From Sphingomonas sp. UBA978 (GTDB lineage: Bacteria; Pseudomonadota; Alphaproteobacteria; Sphingomonadales; Sphingomonadaceae): a stretch of DNA of 64,000 nt. The stretch is taken from NCBI RefSeq assembly GCF_002292295.1, contig NZ_DBBS01000021.1, positions 1 to 64,000 on the forward strand. The letters run 5' to 3'. The notes beneath the pieces were generated by a model. It did no database searches and had not been told where the DNA came from. It saw only the letters and a program-made list of their open reading frames with translations. The position numbers were made by a program, and so were the translations under genes. The stretch's first letter is position 1. Each line of letters starts with the position of its first letter. Below are positions 24,828 through 33,639 of the stretch, piece by piece.

Positions 24828-26711
24828 TCACCAGCCGAACGTCAGCATGTCGGGGGTGAGGTCGTTCCATGTTGCATGTTCGACGAGCACGTCGACATTG
24901 CCGAGGTGGAACAGCAGCCCGTCGGCAGTCTGTTCGCCGTGACGGAAGACATCCGCGGCGCTGGTAAAGCCGCTGCCGGCGATCCGGATCATGTCGTGTT
25001 CGACATCGTTCAGCCGGAAATCCTCGATCGTCACCCGGCCGGCCCGCGTCGTATCGATGACGAACGTATCGTCGCCGAGGCCGCCGTTGAGCCGGTCGGT
25101 GCCGCCGCCACCCGTCAGCCGGTCGTTGCCTTCGCCGCCATAGAGGACATCGTTACCGCCACGGCCGTCGATCGTGTCGTTGCCGGCGCCGCCCGACAGC
25201 AGGTCGTTGCCCGCCGTGCCGGTGATCGCGTCGCTGCCGGCGAGGCCGAACACGCGCGAGCCGGTCAACGTGTCATTGCCCGCCGTACCCTGCCGCGCCG
25301 CGGTGTAGGCGACGTCCTGATCGAGCGATTCGAAGACGCCGCTCCACGTCATATCTTCGAGATGGTCGGCCGCGAGGGCGTAGGTGCGGCCGATCAAGGG
25401 CAGGCCGGCATCGAGGAACGTCACCTTCTCGACCCCCGATACGATGTTGAGGCCGAAGGATTGGGAGAAGAACGCGGTCGTGCCGTCCGACAGGCGCGAC
25501 ACGCTCCAGTCGCTCATCTTGCCGTCCAGTTCCAGCGTATCGCTGCCTGCGCCGCCCTCGACCCGGTTGGCGCCTAGCCCGGTGCGGATGATGTCGTCGC
25601 CGGCACCGCCGTCGATATAGTCGTTGCCGACATTGCCACGCAGCCGGTCGGCATAGTCCGAGCCGATCAGGAAGGCGGAATCGCCGACATGGTCGTGCGT
25701 GTCCGACGGGCGGCGGACGTCCTCGACCCAGGTGACGCCGCGGGTCAGCCCGGTGAGGTTGGAGACGATGACCAGACTGTCGCGCGCGGTGTAATCATAG
25801 AAGGCGGAATGCGTTATGCGCGGGATCGCGTCCGAGACGATCCCGGCGATATGCGCGCTCCATCCGCCGACCAGATTGTACAAAGCGAAGGGTCCCGCCG
25901 GCCACAATGGGCTGGCGTAATCGTCGCTGAACAGGATCAGATTGTCCGTCGAGGAGGCGAGGGCGTAATCCTGCCCCTGCAAGCCGGGGGCATGCGCGAC
26001 CGCATCGCCGAACGTGGGGAAATCCGCCGCGGCGCGGTGCACGACGTCGTTCTCATACCCGATGTTGAGCACGCGGTCCTGCCCCTCGAAGGTATAGGGC
26101 ACCTCGTGGGCGATATAATTGCTGTTGGCGAAGAAGCCGCCGGCCAGCGTGTCGGCATATTTCGCCATGATGTTGGTATAGGCGGCGCCCAGCGAATAGC
26201 CGGTGACGAGGACGTGATCCGCCGCCACGTCATGCGCGAGCGCATAGGCGCGCACCGCGGCGAGCAAGGGTTCCAGCTTGGGTGCGATCTCTCCGCTGTT
26301 GAGCTGGGTGTAGTCGGGCAGATCGACGGGGGAGTTCGTTCCGGTGAAGGTCACCGACAGGCGGGTGATCCGCCCGGCGGCATCGCGCTCCTCGAACACC
26401 TCGGCCTGCGGGCCGGAATAGGTCCTGCCGGTCAGCGGGCTGTCGATGATGAAATAGCCGTCCGCATCCACCGAATCGGCCGGCAGGTGGAGCGGCGCGG
26501 GGCCAACCTTGGTCCATCCCGCGGGCAGCGCGGCATGCGGCGTATTGGCGGTCAGACCGGCCGGCATGATGCTGCCGAACAGGTTGACGACCGCCGCGCC
26601 GTCAATCCCGATGATGCGATCGACCTGCCCGAAGGTGGCAAGCTTGAGCGAGGTTTCGGCAAGTTCCGCAGATTCCCTAGCGGAATATCGACGGTAATCG
26701 AACAGACCCAT
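24828..26711 (-). CDS. RTX-repeat lipase-like protein (family I.3 type), probable type I secretion substrate
   Basis: This 627-residue protein has an N-terminal alpha/beta-hydrolase region with a lipase box, VTGYSLGAAYT (Ser near residue 173). Calcium-binding RTX nonapeptides follow in two clusters (about 357-385, GNVGNDYIDGGAGDDII; and about 500-555, GGAGNDTIDGRGGNDVLYGG). The C-terminus (DMLTFGW) has no N-terminal signal peptide partner, as expected for type I export. The start is ATG 26711 with GGAGAGG upstream. The closest recognised group is family I.3 lipases/polyurethanases. The substrate is uncertain. No dedicated type I secretion genes adjoin it. Confidence 0.8.
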   Translation of the reverse strand: MGLFDYRRYSARESAELAETSLKLATFGQVDRIIGIDGAAVVNLFGSIMPAGLTANTPHAALPAGWTKVGPAPLHLPADSVDADGYFIIDSPLTGRTYSGPQAEVFEERDAAGRITRLSVTFTGTNSPVDLPDYTQLNSGEIAPKLEPLLAAVRAYALAHDVAADHVLVTGYSLGAAYTNIMAKYADTLAGGFFANSNYIAHEVPYTFEGQDRVLNIGYENDVVHRAAADFPTFGDAVAHAPGLQGQDYALASSTDNLILFSDDYASPLWPAGPFALYNLVGGWSAHIAGIVSDAIPRITHSAFYDYTARDSLVIVSNLTGLTRGVTWVEDVRRPSDTHDHVGDSAFLIGSDYADRLRGNVGNDYIDGGAGDDIIRTGLGANRVEGGAGSDTLELDGKMSDWSVSRLSDGTTAFFSQSFGLNIVSGVEKVTFLDAGLPLIGRTYALAADHLEDMTWSGVFESLDQDVAYTAARQGTAGNDTLTGSRVFGLAGSDAITGTAGNDLLSGGAGNDTIDGRGGNDVLYGGEGNDRLTGGGGTDRLNGGLGDDTFVIDTTRAGRVTIEDFRLNDVEHDMIRIAGSGFTSAADVFRHGEQTADGLLFHLGNVDVLVEHATWNDLTPDMLTFGW

Positions 26712-27027
26712 GACAGTTTCCTCTCCTCTGGCACCGGTCCCGCGTCGCATTCGCGTATCTGCGGGGGCAGGATATTGACCGAACCCGGTCGTGACGGGCC
26801 GATGTGGGTTTCGTCTGGCCGCGTTATTTGCGTGTTGCGCGGTCTATGGCGTTGCCGACGCATGATAAGCGGCTTTCTGCTTGCGTCCACAGAAATGTCG
26901 GAAATGGTCAGGCGTGCCCGACCGCGAGATTTACGGTGCTTCCCCCGCGGCGCTTGGCTATGCCGTGGCGACAGCGACCGCGGGCCACCCGGACGAAGGC
27001 GCGCCGACGAGAGGGAGGGGACTTGCG
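26712..27027. other. Divergent spacer between RTX gene and enoyl-CoA hydratase gene
   Basis: These 316 bases should contain both divergent promoters, but I cannot place a convincing -35/-10 pair. GAGGGAGGGG shortly before 27028 is the ribosome-binding site of the plus-strand gene. No gene is seen. Confidence 0.5.
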
Positions 27028-27810
27028 ATGACCTACGACCATATCCTGGGGGAGCGGCACGGCGACGTGCTTGTGCTGACGCTCAACCGGCCCGACCGGC
27101 TCAACGCCGCCCCGCCGGCGCTGTTCGACGAATTGCGCGCGGCGATCGCTAAGCTGGACGGCGCGCGGGCGGTGCTCGTCACCGGTGCCGGGCGCGCCTT
27201 CTGTTCGGGCGCGGACGTGGGCGGCGGCGCGCTGGGCAGCGACAATCCGGGCGAGACGACCCATGCGGCGCTGACCGACCATTACAATCCGACGATCATG
27301 GCGATCGCGGACCTGGGCGTGCCGGTGGTGAGCGCAGTGCGCGGCCCGGCGGCGGGGATCGGTTGCAGCCTCGCGCTCGCGGCCGATTTCTGCGTCGCGA
27401 GCGAGACGGCCTATTTCCTCCAGGCGTTCGTCAACATCGGCCTCGTCCCCGACGGCGGCGCATCGTGGATGCTGCCGCGGCTGATCGGCCGGGCGCGTGC
27501 GGCGGAGATGATGATGCTCGGCGAGCGCGTGCCGGCGGCAAGGGCGCTGGAATGGGGCATGATCCACCGGGTCGTCGCCGACGAGGCGCTCGATGCCGAG
27601 GCGCTGGCGCTGGCGACGCGGCTGGCGGCGGGGCCGACGATGGCGCTGGGGCTGATGCGCCGGGCGCTCGGGCGCGCGCTGGAGACGGACTATGCCGATG
27701 CGCTGGCGGCCGAGGCGGATGCGCAGCGCACGGCACGCGGATCGGCAGATTCGATGGAGGGGGGTATTGCCTTCCTCCAGAAGCGCAAGCCCACGTTCAC
27801 CGGGCGGTGA
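27028..27810 (+). CDS. Enoyl-CoA hydratase/isomerase family protein (PaaG-like)
   Basis: A crotonase-fold enzyme of 260 residues acting on acyl-CoA thioesters. The oxyanion-hole segments are visible (AFCSGADVGGG and GPAAGIGCSLALAADF), and NIGLVPDGGASWMLPRLIG resembles PaaG-type isomerases of phenylacetate degradation. ATG 27028 is preceded by GAGGGAGGGG; the frame is open from 26881. No other fatty-acid or phenylacetate genes are adjacent, so the true substrate is unknown. Confidence 0.85.
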   Translation: MTYDHILGERHGDVLVLTLNRPDRLNAAPPALFDELRAAIAKLDGARAVLVTGAGRAFCSGADVGGGALGSDNPGETTHAALTDHYNPTIMAIADLGVPVVSAVRGPAAGIGCSLALAADFCVASETAYFLQAFVNIGLVPDGGASWMLPRLIGRARAAEMMMLGERVPAARALEWGMIHRVVADEALDAEALALATRLAAGPTMALGLMRRALGRALETDYADALAAEADAQRTARGSADSMEGGIAFLQKRKPTFTGR

Positions 27811-27912
27811 CCGGGCGGTAACTGGGCGCGTGTCCGCGCTGACACGCAAGCGAGACAAATTGCGACACAAAATCGCTGGACGCCGCCGGGTGTGTTGACC
27901 ACACAGCACGCC

Positions 27913-29391
27913 ATGGTTCGTGTTCCCGCACTCCTGCTGTTTACCGCTGCGCTGGCCGGCTGCACCGTCGGACCCGATTATCGTCCGAGAAGCGCGACGG
28001 AACTGGGCGTGCCGACCGGCTATTCGGTGCCGGCGCAGGCGAGCCCCGAGGATCTGACCCGCTGGTGGTCGAACTTCGACGATCCGGTGCTGGGACAGCT
28101 GGTCGAACAGGCGCGGGTCGCCAACACCGACGTCGCGCAGGCGGTGGCGCGGTTGCGGCAGGCGCGCGAGGCGCTGGTGCAGAGCCGCGCGACGTTGCTG
28201 CCGACGCTGTCGGGATCGGCCGGATACCAGCGCAACGAGAATCTGCGCGGCGGCGGGCGGTCGTTCACGCTGCCCGACGGCACCGTGGTCGACACCGGCG
28301 GCGGTGGCACCAACAACTTTTCCGCCGGCCTGTCGGCAAGCTATCAGGTCGGCCTGTTCGGCGAGATCCGCCGCACGGTCGAGGCGAGCCGTGCGCAATA
28401 TGAAGCGAGCGGGTTCGACTATGCGACGGTGCTGCTGACGGTGGAGAGCGAGGTCGCGCGCAACTACGTGCTCGCCCGCGCCTATCAGGCGCAGCTCGCC
28501 AATGCGCGCGCCAGCCTCGGCATCCAGGACGACAATCTGGAGATCGCCGGTTTCCGCGTGCAGGCGGGGCTGGTGTCGTCGGTCGACGTCGAACAGGCGC
28601 GCAGCCAGCGGGCGCAGACCGCCGCGACGGTGCCGCAGATCGAGCAGCAATATGCGGCATCGGTCGCGCGGCTGGGCGTGCTGACCGGGCAGGCGCCGGG
28701 CGCGCTGCGCACTGCGCTGGCGGCGGCGAAGCCGATCCCGAAGGGGCCGGCGACGGTCGGCGTCGGCATCCCGGCCGACACGTTGCGCCGCCGTCCCGAC
28801 GTGCGCGCGGCCGAACGGACGCTCGCCGCCACGACCGCGCAGATCGGCGTCGCCAAGGCTCAGCTCTATCCGGCGCTGGCGATCACCGGCAACATCAACA
28901 CCAATGCGACCAGCATCGGCGATATCGGCAATGCGATCACCGGCGGCCTGTTCGCCGGGCTGACGCAGGCGATCTTCAACGGCGGCCGGCTGCGCAGTCA
29001 GGTCCGCTCTAGCGAAGCCGCCGCCGATGCCGCGTTCGCCACCTATCGCGGCACTGTGCTGACCGCGCTGGAGGATGTCGAGAATGCCATCGTCGCGCTC
29101 GACACCGCACGGCAGCGCGAGACGCAGTTCCGCATCGCCTTCGACGCCGCCAGCGCATCGGCGATCCTCAGCCGCAGCCAGTATCGCAGCGGCCTGACCG
29201 ATTTCACGACGCTCAACCAGCAGGAGGCGGCGCTGCTGTCCGCGCGCAACGGCCTCGTCCAGGCGCGATCGGATCAGGCGACGGCGCTGATCGCGCTCTA
29301 CAATGCGCTCGGCGGCGGCTGGGATGCGAGCGTCACCCCCGAAGCGCCGCCCGCGACCGGCGTGCAAACCCCCGTGGCAGAGACCCGCTGA
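27913..29391 (+). CDS. Outer-membrane efflux lipoprotein, NodT family
   Basis: A TolC-like channel for a tripartite pump, 492 residues. The N-terminus has a signal with a lipobox (LFTAALAGCTVGPDY), so it is lipid-anchored in the outer membrane. Two repeats of long helices and family motifs follow (WWSNFDDPVLGQLVEQA; RRRPDVRAAERTLAA). ATG 27913 is chosen for its signal peptide; GTG 27892 is an alternative. Its stop overlaps the next gene by one base, making it the first gene of a four-gene efflux operon. Confidence 0.92.
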   Translation: MVRVPALLLFTAALAGCTVGPDYRPRSATELGVPTGYSVPAQASPEDLTRWWSNFDDPVLGQLVEQARVANTDVAQAVARLRQAREALVQSRATLLPTLSGSAGYQRNENLRGGGRSFTLPDGTVVDTGGGGTNNFSAGLSASYQVGLFGEIRRTVEASRAQYEASGFDYATVLLTVESEVARNYVLARAYQAQLANARASLGIQDDNLEIAGFRVQAGLVSSVDVEQARSQRAQTAATVPQIEQQYAASVARLGVLTGQAPGALRTALAAAKPIPKGPATVGVGIPADTLRRRPDVRAAERTLAATTAQIGVAKAQLYPALAITGNINTNATSIGDIGNAITGGLFAGLTQAIFNGGRLRSQVRSSEAAADAAFATYRGTVLTALEDVENAIVALDTARQRETQFRIAFDAASASAILSRSQYRSGLTDFTTLNQQEAALLSARNGLVQARSDQATALIALYNALGGGWDASVTPEAPPATGVQTPVAETR

Positions 29392-30776
29392 TGGCCGACG
29401 AACAGATCGACGATTTCCTCGGCGTGAAGCCGGTGCCGGCGTGGCGGCGCTACCTGAAATGGGTGTTCGTCGCGATTGGCGTGGTGCTGCTCGCGCTGCT
29501 GCTCAAGAGCTGCTTCGGGCCGAAGGCGGAGGCCGGCTATTCGACGCAGGCGGCGGAGCGCGGCAACCTGACCGTCACCGTCTCGGCGACCGGCAAGCTG
29601 GCGCCGACCAATCAGGTGACGGTGGGTTCGCAGCTGTCGGGGCTGGTCACCAAGGTGGTGGTCGACGTCAACGACCGCGTCACCGCCGGCCAGCCGCTCG
29701 CGCTGATCGATCCCGAGCAGATCGAGGACCAGATCCGCCAGCAGCAGGCGCAGATCGCCGCCAACCGCGCGCAGGTCAATCAGGCGCAGGCAACAGTGGC
29801 GGAGAGCCGGGCGCAGCTGGCGCGGCTGGAAGAGGTCTACAAACTGTCGAACGGCCGGGTGCCGTCGGGGACCGAATTGCAGGCGGGGCGCGCCGACTAC
29901 CAGCGCAGCGTTGCCGCGCTGAAGGTCGCGCAGGCCAACGTCACCGCGGCGCAGGCGGCGCTGGCGCAGAGCCAGACACAGCGGGCGCGGGCGATCATCC
30001 GCTCGCCGGTCAACGGCGTCGTGCTCGCGCGCCAGATCGATCCGGGCGCGACCGTCGCGGCCTCTTTCAACACCCCGACGCTGTTCGTCATCGCTAAGGA
30101 CCTCAGCAAGATGAAGCTGGAGGTTGCGATCGACGAGGCGGACGTCGGCGAGGTCAAGGTGGGGCAGAAGGCGAACTTCACCGTCGACGCCTTTCCGGGC
30201 CGGACCTTCCCCGCCGAAATCACCCGCGTCGACCTGGGGTCGAACCTGACGGTGAGCTCGGCAAGCTCGACCGCGACGACCACGACCACGGCAACCACGG
30301 GGCAGGTGGTGAGCTATGCGGCCGACCTGACCGTCGCCAATCCGTCGTTGCAGCTGCGCCCCGGCATGACCGCGACGGCGGATATCGTGACGTCGGACCG
30401 TCAGAACGTGCTGCTCGTGCCGAATGCCGCGCTGCGCTTTAAGCCGACCGCGGCAGGGGCGGCGGGTGGATCGAGCGGCGGGATCGCGGGATCGCTGACC
30501 TTCCGCCCGCGCCGCGACCGGCCGGAGCGGACCGCCAAGCTGGGTCGCGGCGCGAGCCAGACGATCTACGTCAAGGATGCCGAGGGCAAGCCGCAGGCGG
30601 TGCAGGTGACGACCGGCGACAGCAACGGCACGATGACCGAGGTGCTGGGTGGCGACCTCAAGCCCGGGCAGCAGGTCATCACCGGGCAGCTGGCGAGCGG
30701 CAGCGATGCGGCGGCCGGCGGCGCGCGGCGGGCCGGCGGCCAGCGGCGACAGCAGGGCGCGGCCGGTGGGCAATAG
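29391..30776 (+). CDS. macA: MacA-like periplasmic adaptor (HlyD family)
   Basis: The adaptor bridges MacB in the inner membrane and the outer-membrane channel. The 461-residue product has one N-terminal membrane segment (about 22-40, WVFVAIGVVLLALLLKS). A lipoyl/barrel-sandwich domain (GNLTVTVSATGKLAPTNQ) and a coiled-coil hairpin rich in Gln/Ala (near residues 110-200) follow. A beta-barrel and membrane-proximal domain lies toward the C-terminus. The last part is Gly/Arg/Gln-rich and probably disordered. It overlaps the channel gene and precedes the ATPase by 14 bases. Confidence 0.9.
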   Translation: MADEQIDDFLGVKPVPAWRRYLKWVFVAIGVVLLALLLKSCFGPKAEAGYSTQAAERGNLTVTVSATGKLAPTNQVTVGSQLSGLVTKVVVDVNDRVTAGQPLALIDPEQIEDQIRQQQAQIAANRAQVNQAQATVAESRAQLARLEEVYKLSNGRVPSGTELQAGRADYQRSVAALKVAQANVTAAQAALAQSQTQRARAIIRSPVNGVVLARQIDPGATVAASFNTPTLFVIAKDLSKMKLEVAIDEADVGEVKVGQKANFTVDAFPGRTFPAEITRVDLGSNLTVSSASSTATTTTTATTGQVVSYAADLTVANPSLQLRPGMTATADIVTSDRQNVLLVPNAALRFKPTAAGAAGGSSGGIAGSLTFRPRRDRPERTAKLGRGASQTIYVKDAEGKPQAVQVTTGDSNGTMTEVLGGDLKPGQQVITGQLASGSDAAAGGARRAGGQRRQQGAAGGQ

Positions 30777-30790
30777 GACGGCGAACGCCC

Positions 30791-31615
30791 ATGGCTGACC
30801 CGCTCATCACGATGCGCAACGTCACCAAGGTGTACGGCATGGGCGCAACGCAGTTCCAGGCGCTGAAGGGCGTCGACCTCGACATCGAGGCGGGAGATTT
30901 CGTCGCGGTGATGGGGCCGTCAGGGTCGGGCAAGTCGACGACGATGAACATCCTCGGCTGCCTCGACGTGCCGTCGGGGGGCACCTTCCTGTTCCGCGGC
31001 CATCATGTCGAGGCGCTGGATCGCGACCAGCGGGCGTTGCTGCGGCGGCGGTATCTCGGTTTTGTCTTCCAGGGGTTCAACCTGCTCAGCCGGACGAGCG
31101 CACTGGAAAATGTCGAACTGCCGCTGCTCTATCGCGGCGAGGACAAGAAGGCGCGGCGCGAGCTGGGCATGGCCGCGCTCGCCAAGGTCGGGCTCGACAA
31201 ATGGTGGGATCACACCCCGGCTGAGCTGTCGGGCGGGCAGCAACAACGCGTCGCGATCGCGCGGGCGATCGTGACGCAGCCCGACGTGCTGCTGGCGGAC
31301 GAGCCGACCGGCAACCTCGACAGCGAGCGGTCGATCGAGATCATGGAATTGCTGACCGACCTCAACCAGAACAGCAACATCACCGTGCTGATGGTGACGC
31401 ACGAGCCCGACATGGCGGCGTTCGCGCGGACCGTGATCCATTTCAAGGACGGGCTGGTCGAGCGGATCGAGGCGCAGCATCGGCCGGGCGTGATGCCGAC
31501 CGCAGACGAACCCCTCCCCTTCAGGGGAGGGGTTGGGGTGGGAGAGTCCGGTGTTGGTCTCGGTAAGATATCCATCACCCCCAACCCCTCCTCTAAAGAG
31601 GAGGGGCTTTCCTGA
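30791..31615 (+). CDS. MacB-type ABC ATPase subunit
   Basis: The ATPase powers the pump. The 274-residue product has Walker A GPSGSGKST, Q-loop region FVFQGFNLL, signature LSGGQQQRVAIARA, Walker B VLLADEPTGNLD and the H-loop TVLMVTHEPD. Typical separate ATPases of this family end near residue 235. Here the frame continues about 35 residues through an intergenic inverted-repeat element (31511-31606) and then stops at TGATG, overlapping the permease start. In E. coli ATPase and permease are one polypeptide; here they are split. Confidence 0.92.
   Translation: MADPLITMRNVTKVYGMGATQFQALKGVDLDIEAGDFVAVMGPSGSGKSTTMNILGCLDVPSGGTFLFRGHHVEALDRDQRALLRRRYLGFVFQGFNLLSRTSALENVELPLLYRGEDKKARRELGMAALAKVGLDKWWDHTPAELSGGQQQRVAIARAIVTQPDVLLADEPTGNLDSERSIEIMELLTDLNQNSNITVLMVTHEPDMAAFARTVIHFKDGLVERIEAQHRPGVMPTADEPLPFRGGVGVGESGVGLGKISITPNPSSKEEGLS
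31511..31606. repeat. Compound inverted-repeat element inside the 3' end of the ATPase gene
   Basis: Two hairpins, 31511-31519 with 31524-31532 (loop TTCA) and 31585-31593 with 31598-31606 (loop TAAA), flank a centre. Each carries an adjoining GGTTGGGG or CCCCAACC arm. The two halves are near-identical inverted copies. The element looks like a dispersed REP-type intergenic repeat that was absorbed into the reading frame. Confidence 0.7.
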
Positions 31616-32820
31616 TGCTCGGCACCACGCTCATCCTCGCGTTGCGGTCGATCCGGCGGCATCTGTTGCGGTCGTTCCTGACCATCCTCGGCATCGTCAT
31701 CGGCGTCGGTGCGGTCGTCACGATGGTGACGCTGGGCAAGGCGACGACGGCGGCGGTGCAGCAGCAGATCAGCGCGCTCGGCAGCAACATCCTGCAGATC
31801 CGTCCCGGGCAGGGCTTCGGTCGCGGCGGCGGCGGGCCGCAGCCGCCCAATTTCAAGCCCGAGGACGTCGAGGCGATCGCACAGCAGGTCGCGGGCGTCA
31901 CCGCGGTCGCGCCGCAGGCGAGCGCGTCGGCCACCGCGATCTACGAGGGCGCCAACTGGTCGACCTCGATCAACGGCACGACCAGCGCGTTCCTGACGGT
32001 GCAGCCGTGGCCGCTGACGGCGGGGCGTTACTGGACCCCGGCGGAGCAGGAAGCGGGCAAGGCGGTGTGCCTGATCGGCAATACCGTGCGCCAGAACCTG
32101 TTCCGCGGCGGTGACCCGATCGGCGCGCGTATTCGGCTGGGCAATATCAGCTGCGACGTGATCGGCGCGCTGAGCACGCGCGGGCAGGGCGGCTTCGGCG
32201 ATCAGGACGATGTCGTCGTCATGCCGATCAAGACCGTGCAGCGCCGCTTCACCGGCAACCGCGACGTGCGGCTGATGCTGGTCGGCGTCGATACCGACTA
32301 TCAGACCAGCAACGTGCAGGCGTCGATCACCGACCTGCTGCGCGAGCGCCGGCACCTGACCGGCGCACGCGACGACGATTTCAATATCTTCGACACCAAG
32401 CAGATCTCCGACACGTTGACCGGCACGACGACGCTGCTGACCCGCATCGTCGCGGCCGTGGCGGCGATCAGCCTCGTCGTCGGCGGCATCGGCATCATGA
32501 ACATCATGCTGGTGTCTGTGACCGAGCGGACGCGCGAGATCGGCATCCGCCTGGCGATCGGCGCGGTCGCGCGCGAGGTGCTGTTGCAGTTCCTCGTCGA
32601 GGCGGTGGCGCTGTCGTGCCTGGGCGGGGTGATCGGGCTCATCATCGCGCAGGGCGTCATCCTCGCGCTGGTGCCGCTGATGCAGGTGCCCTGGACGTTC
32701 GATCCGCAGATCAACCTGATCGCCTTTGCGATATCGGCGGTGATCGGCGTGGTGTTCGGCTATTTCCCGGCGCGGCGGGCGGCGGCGCTCAATCCGATCG
32801 ACGCGCTGCGGCACGAGTGA
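31615..32820 (+). CDS. macB: MacB-type ABC permease subunit
   Basis: The membrane component of the MacAB-like pump. The 401-residue product has an N-terminal membrane segment (SFLTILGIVIGVGAVVTMVT), a large periplasmic MacB_PCD domain, and three C-terminal FtsX-type membrane segments (including LVVGGIGIMNIMLVSVTERT). Its ATG overlaps the ATPase stop, so the two subunits are probably made in equal amounts. The exported substrate is unknown; homologues handle macrolides, peptides, siderophores or lipids. Confidence 0.92.
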   Translation: MLGTTLILALRSIRRHLLRSFLTILGIVIGVGAVVTMVTLGKATTAAVQQQISALGSNILQIRPGQGFGRGGGGPQPPNFKPEDVEAIAQQVAGVTAVAPQASASATAIYEGANWSTSINGTTSAFLTVQPWPLTAGRYWTPAEQEAGKAVCLIGNTVRQNLFRGGDPIGARIRLGNISCDVIGALSTRGQGGFGDQDDVVVMPIKTVQRRFTGNRDVRLMLVGVDTDYQTSNVQASITDLLRERRHLTGARDDDFNIFDTKQISDTLTGTTTLLTRIVAAVAAISLVVGGIGIMNIMLVSVTERTREIGIRLAIGAVAREVLLQFLVEAVALSCLGGVIGLIIAQGVILALVPLMQVPWTFDPQINLIAFAISAVIGVVFGYFPARRAAALNPIDALRHE

Positions 32821-32832
32821 CGCGGCGGCAAC

Positions 32833-32885
32833 ATGGACAACATGAACACCTTGATGGAAACGATCGCCTTCTGATCGTTTCGTAT
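32833..32885. repeat. Inverted repeat in the convergent spacer macB/mobA-like gene
   Basis: GAAACGATC (32857-32865) pairs with GATCGTTTC (32873-32881) around a seven-base loop, preceded by ACATGGACA. A similar arrangement occurs at 50501-50546 in another convergent spacer. No T-tract follows, but a bidirectional transcription-end function is plausible. Confidence 0.45.
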
Positions 32886-33021
32886 CTGGCGTCGATGCGA
32901 AAGAGCGGCGTTTAGGCCCGGGGGATTGACTGGCCCGGACGGTTTAGGACAGACGGGGAGATGTTTGCTTTTGTCCCCAACGGATAACGGCGGGGCCGTC
33001 CAACGCCGCGCGGCGGCGGCG

Positions 33022-33636
33022 TCAGATCTGCCGGCGCCGGGTATAGGCCTCGGGCGCGTTGACCAGTTGGCGCAGCCTTTCAAGTTCCTCGGGCGTGTCG
33101 ACGTCGATCAGCTCCGCCGGGTTCGTCACGACGTGCTTGCCCGCGCGCACCATGTCGCGGGCGCCGGCATCGCCCTCCAGCTGCAGCAGCGCGTCGAAGC
33201 GGGCGCGGCCGAAGACGGCGGGGGGCTTGGGGGAACGGCCGTCGCTGGAGGCGACCACCGCATCCTCGCCCTCGGCGGCGTCGAGCAGCGTGTAGATATG
33301 CGTCGCGGTGACGCGCGGCATGTCGGCGAGCGCGACGACCACCGCCTTCGCCCCGCGCGCGCGCGCGCAGTCGACGCCGAGCGCCACCGACCGGCCCATG
33401 CCGAGCTGGGGATCGTCGTTGTGGACGAGCGTGTAGCCATGTGCGGCATAGTCGCAGTTCGCCTGGCCGACGACGGCGACGCGTTCCATGAACGGCATGT
33501 CCTCCAGCGCGACCGCGACGTGGAGGCCGAGCGGGCGGCCGAGGAAGGGTTCGTCCAGCTTGCTGCCGACGTCGCCCATCCGCCGCGAGCGGCCCGCGGC
33601 GAGCAGGATCAGGACGCAATCCCCAGCCGCGATCAT
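33022..33636 (-). CDS. Molybdenum cofactor cytidylyltransferase-like protein (MobA/MocA family)
   Basis: This 204-residue nucleotidyltransferase probably transfers CMP to molybdopterin (MocA type), because PaoABC-like enzymes use the cytosine dinucleotide cofactor. The N-terminal nucleotide-binding motif is ILLAAGRSRRMG followed by SKL, with an acidic metal-binding segment VVVALADMP. It is the last gene of the minus-strand molybdenum operon, three bases after the XdhC gene. CTP specificity is inferred from context; MobA-type GTP use cannot be excluded. Confidence 0.85.
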   Translation of the reverse strand: MIAAGDCVLILLAAGRSRRMGDVGSKLDEPFLGRPLGLHVAVALEDMPFMERVAVVGQANCDYAAHGYTLVHNDDPQLGMGRSVALGVDCARARGAKAVVVALADMPRVTATHIYTLLDAAEGEDAVVASSDGRSPKPPAVFGRARFDALLQLEGDAGARDMVRAGKHVVTNPAELIDVDTPEELERLRQLVNAPEAYTRRRQI

Positions 33637-33639
33637 GCC

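Noticed and set aside
26908..29367. About 819-codon minus-strand open frame opposite the enoyl-CoA hydratase and NodT genes
   Set aside because: Arg/Ala/Gln-rich without domain similarity; the opposite strand encodes complete known proteins.
31511..31606. Inverted repeat as an insertion-sequence end
   Set aside because: No transposase frame or target-site duplication is visible; it looks like a small non-autonomous intergenic repeat.
32833..32874. A 13-codon open frame (MDNMNTLMETIAF) as a peptide gene or PqqA-like precursor
   Set aside because: No ribosome-binding site, too short, lacks the Glu-x3-Tyr core of PqqA, and overlaps an inverted repeat that explains the sequence better.
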